Shown one piece after another: positions 23,688 through 33,236 of a stretch of DNA of 64,000 nucleotides. Source of the stretch: Bisporella sp. PMI_857 (lineage: Eukaryota; Ascomycota; Leotiomycetes; Helotiales; Helotiaceae); the NCBI GenBank assembly GCA_021307315.1, contig JAJSPD010000009.1:868001-932000 (forward strand). Reading direction: 5' to 3'. The number at the start of each line of letters is the position of its first letter. Positions within the stretch are counted from its first letter, which is position 1. The notes below the pieces were generated by a model. It worked only from the letters and a program-made list of their open reading frames with translations. It searched no databases and was not told the origin of the DNA. A program made the translations under genes and the position numbers.

Positions 23688-26077
23688 TGTTGCGAAAGGT
23701 GGTAGGAGTAGATGATTGATCGTCTTGTGAAGCTCAAGGATGTGAGTTCGACGAGTTTAAGATGTTTGGGAGAACAAAGATTTTACAGTGAAGGTACAAT
23801 TCTCGTGCGATACGGGCCTCGAGGACGTTGATTTCTGTCAGCCTTGCAACCGAGGCTCGGTCTGTCAGGAGTTTTAAAGTGGAGAACTAGTACTCCATCA
23901 AAGCTGGAGAAGATTGAATCAATACAGATGCAGAATCGACCCAAATAATAGCTGCAAAGGAGAAAGTATACATTGTACCATGCTCTAAATATGGTCACGG
24001 GCATATATATACCTGGTCTCTGCTGCTTTTCCACCCGTCAGTCAGAAGTTGCAGAGTCAGTCTGGCTTGAGTAGCCCTCGGTGTGTAGAATTCTTCCTCA
24101 TGCGAACAGAACTATCGTGATGGCTTGACACTCGGTTTGAATTGTACCTTTTCAGAGCACAGAAACGCTTGTTTGTCTTTCAGAAGGAGAAGTGAGCTTT
24201 GAGAGCAGTTGAGAAACTTGGTTCATGTCAAGCTTCTCGTATATCAAGTGCATGTTTCGATTTTCAAAAGAGATCAGGTTCCAATTTGATGAAATTGATG
24301 AAATTGCTTTGTTTCGTACCCTTGGCTACTCCAACTGGATGTCTCTCAGTAGGTGGGGAGGTAGACAATTGCCTTGCCATTGATGTTCTACTTCGTAATT
24401 AGAAAAGGTACTTAACCTTTACATGTGAACTGCGACCATGTCAAAGCGCTAAAATGCAGCCCCGTTGTTGGTGTTGATATTGGTGGTGTGCTGGTGGAGG
24501 TGGAAGGGGGTGCAGACCGAATACTGTAAAAGGAGAGGAAATCCGGTCGAACATGATTGGCCGGCTCGGGTGGGTAAAGGTACAATAAAACCCCCGAAAA
24601 CGTCTGAACAATCTCATAATGGCCCAATGCAGTCATTTAGCTGTCTTACCTCATCCTATCAATTCCAACACTCTTGGCACACATGTGTGCTGTCTTTTCT
24701 TCACTAACATGTATGTGGTTGTTGGATATAAGTTTCGATATGTGTTGCTGCCGGAATAGAATAGCCGACTCTTGCTTGTTGATTAGAGTCGATGGAGTTC
24801 TAAATCAGCCTTGTAGGCCATCAGACCATGATCGATGCATCCATATGCACGCAATCAATCGGATAATGCCCTCCTCTCGCCATGTACCAATCAGATTAAG
24901 GTTGAAAGTGTCCCTGAAATAGGGCTGGCAGGCGATGCTCTGCAGATCAGCGCAACGCTTCCCGTCGGCTACGCCCGCGAGTCAAGCTCAAACTGTTGAC
25001 TTAGCGAAGAAGCAGACGATGGCTGGATCTCATGAACGGGTAATGTTTGGTGTTGGTGTTGGTGTTGGTGTAGGTATAGGTATAGGAATTTACCCATGTG
25101 TTTTTCTCCAGATTCCGCCCTCCTTTCATTGCGTGTCCACTTACGGTTTGAGGCTTTGGTACCGGTACAAAGCCGGCAGATCATGAGATTGCCAAGCTCT
25201 TTGTGTCACTTGGTCCGTGAGGGTTTACTTACAGGATACAGGGAGTATAGTAAAGTATATGGGGATGGAGTAGGCTGGCGTGTCGCATCAAGGTACTACT
25301 CTACCACTGTGTGTACTTTCCAGTCCCAACCACTTCTTCCGGCAGCCTACCTTACTATACGGGAATAGGAAGCGGCACACATCACCGTGCATAAGAGAGG
25401 GTATGTTTCATATTCCAACATCTTAATACGGAACAATACCGGCTATAATACTGTAAGTAGCTCCAATACCAGTACCGTACAATACTAACTACTACGAAGG
25501 ACTACCTGCAGTGTTGACGGCGTTCTCCAACCGCCCTGTAAACCCTGCCTGCCTTCCTTGCTTTAGCTTCCTTGCACTGCCGAAATGCTTGCTAATTTGC
25601 TTGCATTTCAAAACCTTGCCCTCTTCCTGCATCCCCCTTCTGCAAACTTCCCACCTTTAGGAATTTCTCCATATCGCAATAAACCCGTTTTCTTTCTAGG
25701 CTTATGTATACGATGCTCAACTAATGGTAGATCGGCACTGTCTTGAAATCAAAAACTTTACCGTCAATGATAGGGCGGGCGGATATAGGAGCACCATCGT
25801 GAACCCCCCCAAAAAACCATGAACTATCATTCGCATCGTGACGCGCTGCCTTTCTTCCCCTGCTGCAGTCGGGTATAGCCTTTTGGCGAAGTCTACAGTG
25901 CAAGATAGATTGAACAAGTGTGGAGAAGAGATCTGCCTAAGTGTGAGTTGTTGCAACTTCCCTTGTCCATGCAACGGATCGGATACTTTCGAATAACCTT
26001 ATATGCTTCCACATCTCAAACATCTTTTAGACTCTCCAAACGTCAGCCGCTGATGTATATATTGCAGGACATCAGAT
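23688..26077. other. Long intergenic region
   Basis: About 2.4 kb upstream of two divergent genes. It holds GT-rich simple sequence near 24463-24505 and 25046-25087. No supported exon was seen; short frames lack family features. Confidence 0.4.
25046..25087. repeat. GGTGTT/GGTATA minisatellite-like tract
   Basis: Tandem six-base units: several GGTGTT copies grading into GGTATA copies. It lies in non-coding sequence. Confidence 0.75.
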
Positions 26078-29000
26078 ATGTTCAAAATATCTGCGCAGGA
26101 TATTCCGTTTGTACAAACCGGCCAGGCTCTTCTGGTATTGGACCTTCAAAACGATCTGGTTGCAACCGACAGCTTACTACATGTTGATACCCCAACCAAT
26201 TTTCTCGAAAACACGATTAATCTGGCCTCACACTTTCGGGATTCTGGCAACAATGTTATATGGTTTCGGAGTACTTTTGAAACCTCACGGCTTATCAACA
26301 ACAAGGAAGGAGATTGGGAGAATATCATAACCGACGCAGAGGTGCTGACTGCTTCACGTCAGGAGAGAGGTGGTGCAAGGTCTCGCCCAAGGGTATCTCA
26401 AGTACTGCTCGAAAGACATGGCAAGATTGCGGAATCGATTGGCCGGTCTTTGGACAGTATTAACGAGCTAGAGATTGATGAAGAAGAAGAAGAGACAGAA
26501 GAGATAGGCGAAGATTTCTTGACAGTGGGGCCCGGACAGGAGCCTCGATTTGTTCTACAACACTCGCCAGGAGCAAACTTTACTGATGCTGTCATACGCT
26601 CGATAGATGTTGGGAAGGATTTGATCTTTCAGAAAACTCACTATTCGGCATTCAAAGACGGTACCCTTGTCCAGGCCCTTAGAAGGAAATTTGTTACCGA
26701 GATATATATCTGCGGTGCCCTGTCCAACGTCAGTGTTTATGCGACAGCAATGGATGCCGCACGCCATGGATACGCGATCACAATCATCGATGACTGTGTA
26801 GGATATAAGAGCAAGGATAGACACGACTTTGCTCTACAGAAGCTGACAGAATTTACCGGCTGTGACATAGTCAACAGCCAAGAACTTATTCAGAATTTAC
26901 AGCAGAAATCAAAAGCCACGCAAGCGCCAAGAGTAAGCAAACGTCCGCGACCTAGACAGAAAGGTTCATCACTAGAGAACCTGATGTCGAGTTTGAATCT
27001 CAAGGAAGATACAGTCTCAGAGGAATCACGGACTAATATTGCAGAAAGTGATAGAAGTTCTGAGTCGCGGTTATCGAATGAGTCACAGGTAGAGCCAAAG
27101 CAGCCACCATTAAGCGAACGACCTGAGAAAAGGGAGCGTGTGAGAACCAAGATAAAAACCCGGCGCCGTGAACTAGAATCATTATCGAAGGACAATAACG
27201 CATTAGCCGACAACTCCAGTCAGGGTGAGTAATAAGTACAGAGATAACCAGCCCCAAGGTTTCTTCACATTTTATTCCATCTCACGGACGCAAACCTAGC
27301 ATTTACTAACTACTTGTTGTAATTAGATCCTGTTTCACCAATATCGGCAACTCTCATGGCGGCTTCTCAAGCTTTAGAGAAGGTCTCGTTGCAACCCGAA
27401 GGGACAGCCAAAGATAGTAGGTAACATTCACATTAAAGCTTCAGTGTTTTTCGCTATTTACGAGGACAAAAGTCGGTGTTATATCGGTCGCGATGTCTAC
27501 ATTACTGTTGCCTGATGGTACGGCAAGTGCGATGACTAAGTAGCCATTCAAAGAAGAAGCAGCCATTAGAAGTCGAACGAAGGAGTGGGGACTAGACGAG
27601 TACTATGTGAGATTGCACGTCGATCTGCCACCTTCATTTTAAGAAGTCCAGCGATTTCTAGATTTCGGAAGCCTTTATCTATACAGAGACAACCGTGGTG
27701 TATTTGGTGATAACGGCAAGAACGTGGAAAGTTACAACTGCTATTTGCATCTATCTTAAGAAATAGCATCGCTAACCTGAAAAATATTCAGATATCAACG
27801 GGCACAAAGATTCACCAGCCCAAGAAGTATCAGATTCACATGTCATATGTGAAGGCGATACCACAGTTATCCCAAACTTATTAAGTGAAGATCTTGCTAA
27901 GGATGCCTTCCAAAAAGTGCGTGATGAGGTTCGATGGCAAAAAATGTCTCACCAAGGCGGCGATGTCCCAAGACTAGTCTGTGTTCAAGGTGATATCGCT
28001 GAAGACGGAAGTCTACCGATCTATCGACATCCAGCGGACGAATGCCCACCCTTACTTACTTTCACACCAACAGTCTGCAGAATTCGAGATGAAGTTGAAA
28101 AGAAGCTAGGACACCCTATCAACCATGTCCTTATCCAGTTCTATCGGGATGGGACTGATCAGTGAGTTATTTCTATACCTTCACTCGTTTGAAAGCAGTT
28201 GTACATTCGTATTCGCCTAGCATGGCTACCTAATTTTTCTCGTCACACGAGTGTTCGGAAATGCTGAGCTAACATTCGAATAGCATCACAGAGCATAGTG
28301 ATAAAACTCTGGACATAATGCCAAACACTTTCATTGCAAACGTCAGTCTTGGAGCTCAAAGGACGATGGTCTTTCGAACGAAGAAATCGGCAAAAGCTGA
28401 AGGAGTTACCGGGGAACCTCGTAAGGCTTGTAAGGCGGTGCTCCCGCACAATTCAATGTGCAGAATGGGCCTCCTGACCAACATGCGGTGGCTTCATGGT
28501 ATTCGTCCCGACAAGCGTATGGAAAGGGAAAAGTCAGAGGCTGAATTGGCCTACAATGGGGGACGAATATCTCTGACATTCAGGTTAATCGGCACTTTCC
28601 TCGACAAGGATCAGCAGAAGATATGGGGCCAAGGTGCCACTTCGAAGACGAGAGAAGCTGCAAAGAACGTTGTCAACGGAAACACGCCAGAAGCTGCAGA
28701 ATTAATTCAGGCTTTTGGTAAAGAGAATTCTGCCAGCGAGTTTGACTGGACAGAAGCTTATGGGAAAGGATACGATGTTCTACACATATCAAACACACGC
28801 AAGCTCTTCCTGTCAGGAGATAATATATCTGACCTGAGGGTGAAGCTGTTATTGGCCGAATATGGCATTGAATGGACGGAAGGTAAACTCTCTCCCTCCT
28901 TCTCTTGGAAGGATGGCAGTCCTAGTGATGAGGCTCCACCAATACCGGCAAATCTTCCCATCAGATTCGTGGACAATGACTTGAGTAAGTCTACAATCGT

Positions 29001-29472
29001 TGGAGATATGGCAATATTATGCTATATCGAGGATGTTTACGGCCCGAAGAACAATCCAAGACCACAAATTGAGACGGCAAGAATGTGGACTAGATTTCAG
29101 CAAAGTCACTCTCTACTTCGGAGATGGCGGGCAGTTCCTTTTAGCACCAAGCCATTCCAACAAGAAATGGCATATTGGGATGCCTTTGCAACAGAGGCAC
29201 CTTTCATTGCAGGTAATACGATTTCACTTACAGATTTTGTGCTCTTTCCCATATTGGAAGATATTGCACTGGATTGGCATCCAAGTGCTGGCATCGAATG
29301 GGGAAATCTAGCCGATTACTATACTCGTATGAAGAATCGAGGCAGTATTAAGAAAGTGTTGGGGTACCCATGTTGCGATAACTTCCAAGAAGAGTTGCCA
29401 GCGGAGAGCACACTAAGCCCCAAAACGAAACAACAAGAACCTTTTAATGTCGCAGGAGGTAAGGATGATTAG
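26078..29472 (+). CDS. Isochorismatase-like / AlkB-like dioxygenase / GST-like fusion protein
   Basis: Modelled exons are 26078-27224, 27327-27416, 27792-28161 and 28284-29472, giving 931 residues. Residues 1-270 are an isochorismatase-type fold: LDLQND with Asp22, and QKTHYSAF with Lys186. The nucleophile Cys is replaced by Ser219 (SNVSVYATAMDA), and an acidic insert sits near 130-150. A basic, Ser-rich disordered linker follows. An AlkB-type Fe(II)/2-oxoglutarate dioxygenase comes next, with HSD (His540, Asp542), distal His607 (WLHGI) and RISLTFR (Arg630, Arg636) for 2-oxoglutarate. The last ~250 residues look like a GST-type domain (VKLLLAEYGIEW; then FIAGNTISLTDFVLFP of the GST C-terminal fold). 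The AlkB part suggests demethylation of nucleic acid. The 375-nt gap between exons 2 and 3 is long, and an extra small exon there cannot be excluded. Confidence 0.85.
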
Positions 29473-30079
29473 CACGGACAATCATTGATTGGAGACATTG
29501 TGCAAGTTTAAGGATGATGAAGGACCTCGATGTCTGTTTAGATAGCATGGTGTTTGGGTGTTGATCAATTAGGACTATGGATCTCCAGGGTGAGCATTGG
29601 CACGGTGCATAGCTAGAGCATCATAATGAAATAGCTGGTGCCTCTAATGGACATAATATGAATATAATTACACATAAGTATATCCTGACTTGTCTGACTT
29701 ATATCCACCGTTAGCTGCAACGAAAACGCCTTTTTGCGTGGCAATCTCACACAGGTGTTATTAACAGTTATGATCTACGATATGCTGGATAGCTAAAATC
29801 AAGGTTAGATGGTCTTTCAAGTTGAAATTTATGCTACTATGTGCTACAATGGATGGATACTAGAAAAAAATAAACTTACAATTCATGGGTTGTATATCAG
29901 TCTTCTTGAATCAGGCCTTGCCGAAGTCATATTTCTTTCTTCTCGAATCCATCACACAAACCCGTATTTACATCATCCCTTATTCCCACCCTCCCATTCC
30001 GTCGTCTCAACCATAAACTCGCCGTTACGGTCCATACATCTACAAGTTCCGGATCAGCCGCAATTCCCATCCAATCGTC
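29473..30079. other. Intergenic region between convergent genes
   Basis: About 600 bases separating the fusion gene and SOM1, AT-rich, with no supported feature. Confidence 0.4.
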
Positions 30080-30325
30080 TTATATAACCCTAAACGACCC
30101 ACGTTCAGACGAGACATACCGACGGAAAAGTCGCTCCACCGGCCAGCACCTGACCCGGCTCCCATACTCCCCTGGGTTATCCACGTGGCACCGATACTGC
30201 AGCATACTGCTCAACTCGCACTTCTTCAGATCGCCATCGAAGCCCTTCCTGCGCGTGCCTTTTGGCGTGCTCTGCACATGGTAAGGGAGCGCGCTGGCAG
30301 GGAACGAGGACACCGGTGGTGGCAT
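30080..30325 (-). CDS. SOM1: Mitochondrial export protein SOM1-like
   Basis: An intronless 81-residue frame with an ATG at 30325. The opening PPPVSSFPASALP, the basic KGTRRKGFDGDLKKCEL, MLQYRCHVDNP and the Cys-Trp-Pro stretch RVRCWPVERLFRR match fungal Som1 proteins. In yeast Som1 works with the inner-membrane peptidase (Imp1/Imp2), which matures proteins exported across the mitochondrial inner membrane. Conserved Cys residues are present. The start lies 51 bp from the start of a gene on the other strand. Assignment rests on recognition of the family pattern. Confidence 0.75.
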   Translation of the reverse strand: MPPPVSSFPASALPYHVQSTPKGTRRKGFDGDLKKCELSSMLQYRCHVDNPGEYGSRVRCWPVERLFRRYVSSERGSFRVI

Positions 30326-30376
30326 TGCTCGCTCGGTCGCCCCTCGAAGACCGGATAAAAGAGCAAGGCAACGAAG

Positions 30377-31172
30377 ATGGTTGGCGCGGCGCAGAATATA
30401 GGACGCTTACTATTAAGGGAGAGCGAGTGTACGAGTCTGGAGGATGTATGTTCTAGATTCCAAGAGGAAGACGTTTGTTGAAGCTTTTCTTATCGATAAG
30501 GACCTAACCCTGCATCCAGGTCGTGAAGGATATCCGCGCGAAGCTCCTCCCCAATCCCTCACCTACCGGTTTTTTCTCCCTTTGCCCTCCCCTTCCCGTC
30601 CTCCACCCCCTCTCATTAACGAAATCCCAGGTATCCCCAAGCTTGACGTCCACTACCGCACGCAAAACACTCGTCCTCGCCTCGGCATCTCCGGCCGCGG
30701 GTTTCCGCTTCTCTACCATCTCACAGCCACCCAGCTCTCCCTCCCCCAGACCACCCTCGTGGTCCTGGACCTCTCGCACCGCTTCTCCGCCTCGCATCTC
30801 CTGCCCCTCCTCCCGTCTCCGGATCTCCTTCAGCACCTGCACGTCTTCTTTCCCACGCCCTCCAATCTAACCCCCACATTGGAGAACCTGGAAAAGTATA
30901 TGCTGTACGGGGAACACAATAGCAAAGGTAGGAAATGGGTGGGTACGATTGTTATCGGCGAGAAAGGGGGCGGGAAGGGAGATGTATGGTTTGAGGCTGC
31001 TGCGGGCTGGAGGGGTTGGTGTAAGGTGGAGAGGGAGGAGGTTGGCGCGTTTCCGGTTGGGGTGTGTCCTTCGGATGTGGTGGAGGAGAGGGGGCGGAGG
31101 CAGGAAGTGCTCGATGGGAAGGGATGGAGGGTGAGTAGTGAGGCGGGGGAGTATACCTTTAAGCTGCGTTAA
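30377..31172 (+). CDS. Uncharacterised fungal protein, possibly RecA/XRCC2-like
   Basis: The best model uses exons 30377-30445, 30520-30568 and 30631-31172 (219 residues, in phase). Intron 1 is excellent (GTATGT, CTAAC, CCAG). Intron 2 has a good branch point (ATTAAC) and CCCAG but a poor GTTTTT donor. The N-terminus (IGRLLLRESE then LEDVVKDIRAKL) and the core (FPLLYHLTATQLSLP, LVVLDLSHRFSASHLL, the WVGTIVIG strand and WRGWCKVEREEV) resemble an uncharacterised fungal family with a RecA-like fold related to XRCC2. The Walker A position (GISGRGFP) lacks Lys. The 30.5-31.1 kb stretch is visibly more GC-rich than its surroundings. If intron 2 is wrong, a frameshift must be assumed, so the exact sequence at residues 38-45 is uncertain. 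Function is not established. Confidence 0.5.
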
Positions 31173-31434
31173 CGTGTCTACCATGCTGTGTGGTCAGGGA
31201 GTGAGAATGCCATCTCTTGGTTGCTCTTAATAGAGCCAGTAGAGATACGCAAATACAAGAATAGTGTGCTGGAATACGATATACCATGCGTAATATATTG
31301 CCTACCTAGGCTCAGAATCATATTGTGATTCTGTTCGTCTTTGTACACGCCAATTTCCAACCATAAGCTCCTAAGCAATGCATGCCTTCCTGAACTCCAC
31401 GCTAAATTCAAAGATCCTTGAAGAAAATATCGCC

Positions 31435-32470
31435 CTATGCGCCTTCAATACGTGCCAGATCTGGCCCCGCTGTCGCCTTCCGTTTCGCAGGTATACCTTT
31501 CCGGAAGTACCGTGCCTCAGAGTTTACAATCATGCTCTGATCTTCTCCATCCCTCTGTCCCGAGGACGTTCCTGCCACAACTGCGAACGCAGCCATTAAC
31601 TTCTCCCACTGCTCGTGCTTCTCCTTAGTCCTGACGTCCTTCTCTGCGGTCTTCTTCACGTCGTTCGCCTTTCCTGCCTTGCTAACATTCACTAACCGCC
31701 GTAAGGCTTCTTCACCCAGTCGTGCTGTCTTCGCGGCCTCCTCTCGTATCTTTCGTGGATTCCGCTCGCGTTTATCCTCCCTAGGGGAATATTTGTAGGT
31801 GTGCTTGCTTGGGAACGGGACGAACTTCTTTGGGATATATGGTCGTGTCCTCTTGTCGACCTCACCATTCAATTCATTTCCCAGCAGTAATATAAGATTT
31901 TCGGCTTTTTGCCTCTTCAGGTTTACATCTTCAGCTGGGAAGGCTTCCAGCTGGATTTGCGACTTGGCTGGCGATACTGGAGGCTTTAGGTGAGGTTTCA
32001 GAGAACCAAGTGGCAGATCAAACTGGTAGAGCGCGTATTCAAAATCAAGAGGTGTTGGCTGTGAACGTCTGCTATTTAGCATAGATGCCCTGATCTTAGC
32101 GATAAAGTGCTCCGCGTCTGTGTTGGATCAGCCTAGGACTCCTCCCGGTATTACTATACTTACATGAATCCACTGCCTCGCATATCGACTGTAGAGCTTC
32201 TGGCTCGGCAGAATCAAATCCTACATGTTCCAAAGCGAGCGCGACAGACCGCAGGAGGAGTTGGTGTGGGTCATCGTTGAATAGTGGCTCTCGAGAAACA
32301 GCTGTAGGCATGTTGTCTTCTGGTGGAGGCGTCTGCGGGAGCGTCTGCTCATACTGGTCCAATATAGTATCGTTAACTCGTATCCTTTTTTTCTTGGGCC
32401 CTTCGAACTCATCGTCGCTGCTCTGCGATGCGCTACCTCTCTTCAGAGAGTCAGGAGAAATGGGTGCCAT
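31435..32470 (-). CDS. TAF8: TFIID subunit TAF8
   Basis: Two exons, 32470-32164 and 32117-31435, with a 46-nt intron (GTAAGT...CACAG), give 329 residues. After a basic nuclear-signal-like stretch (GPKKKRIRV) comes a histone-fold/bromo-associated domain (LLLRSVALALEHVGFDSAEPEALQ to HFIAKIRASMLNSRRSQPTP, spanning the splice). The conserved TAF8 C-terminal segment follows: FEYALYQFDLPLGSLKPHL, then YIPKKFVPFPSKHTY with FPSKHTY as the diagnostic core. TAF8 pairs with TAF10 in the TFIID general transcription factor. A Lys/Arg/Glu-rich tail ends the protein. The gene is divergent from COX9, with 317 bp between starts. Confidence 0.92.
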
Positions 32471-32787
32471 TGTTGCTGCGATGTCGTGTTATAATCGAAC
32501 TCTGGAAAAGACAGAATCGTCCTGCAAGTGCGCAAGTTTGCAGTTCATCGAGGTAGCAAATATATACTGATGTGGAATCAGAGGCTAAATAGTTTGTGCT
32601 TGTGGCCTATCGTGATTGAGAAGTTCAAAGGTGAATCTGATCAGGAGCCGCTAAAAGTGGGTCTGGATGGGCCGACATTTTTCCGACGGCTTCGCTTGGA
32701 CAACATCTGATTTCAACATCATCTTCTTCCTCCGACAACGACCAGACTATACACAGAGCCTTCCACAGACTACTGCGAACAGAAACA

Positions 32788-33236
32788 ATGCCCGTTAAAC
32801 CAATTACCGGAGTATGTACTTTTGATCCTCTTAATCGCGCTTCAGCGCGATCAGCTGCACGATTGAGAGCTTGAGGATAAATGGGCTGACTTTTGTAGAT
32901 GCTCCGGAGGACACTCGTCCTTGACCTCAGCGTCGCCTTTGGTATGTCATATTGAGAGTAAATTAGGTTGCGAAGCGAATAGCCACAGCCTGATGGCTCA
33001 TGACGGGCCAAGATTGATCAATGGCTTGGAATCGCATCGGCTGACAAAATATATGGCAGGTCTTGGAACCGTAGCCGGATACGCATTCTGGTAGGCCGAC
33101 AAAATAAAGCGATTACCATTGCCCTTGGAGGATCTAACTGTTATACAGGTACGGATACCACGTCCCAGCAGTCCGCAAACGCGATCTTTTCTACTCGAAG
33201 CTGGAGGATCAACGTGCAGCCAACGCTGCGGCATAG
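32788..33236 (+). CDS. COX9: Cytochrome c oxidase subunit VIIa (COX9)
   Basis: Four small exons, 32788-32811, 32899-32941, 33060-33090 and 33149-33236, give 61 residues; introns are 87, 118 and 58 nt and all phases match. The product opens MPVKPITGMLRRTLVLDLSV, then has a transmembrane helix (GLGTVAGYAFWYGYHV) and a short charged tail (VRKRDLFYSKLEDQRAANAA). This is the standard layout and length of fungal Cox9, a one-helix subunit of respiratory complex IV in the mitochondrial inner membrane. None of the exons is long enough to be seen without splicing. Confidence 0.92.

Noticed and set aside
25046..25087. GGTGTT repeats considered as a CRISPR-like or regulatory array
   Set aside because: Units are six bases with no spacers; it is a simple minisatellite.
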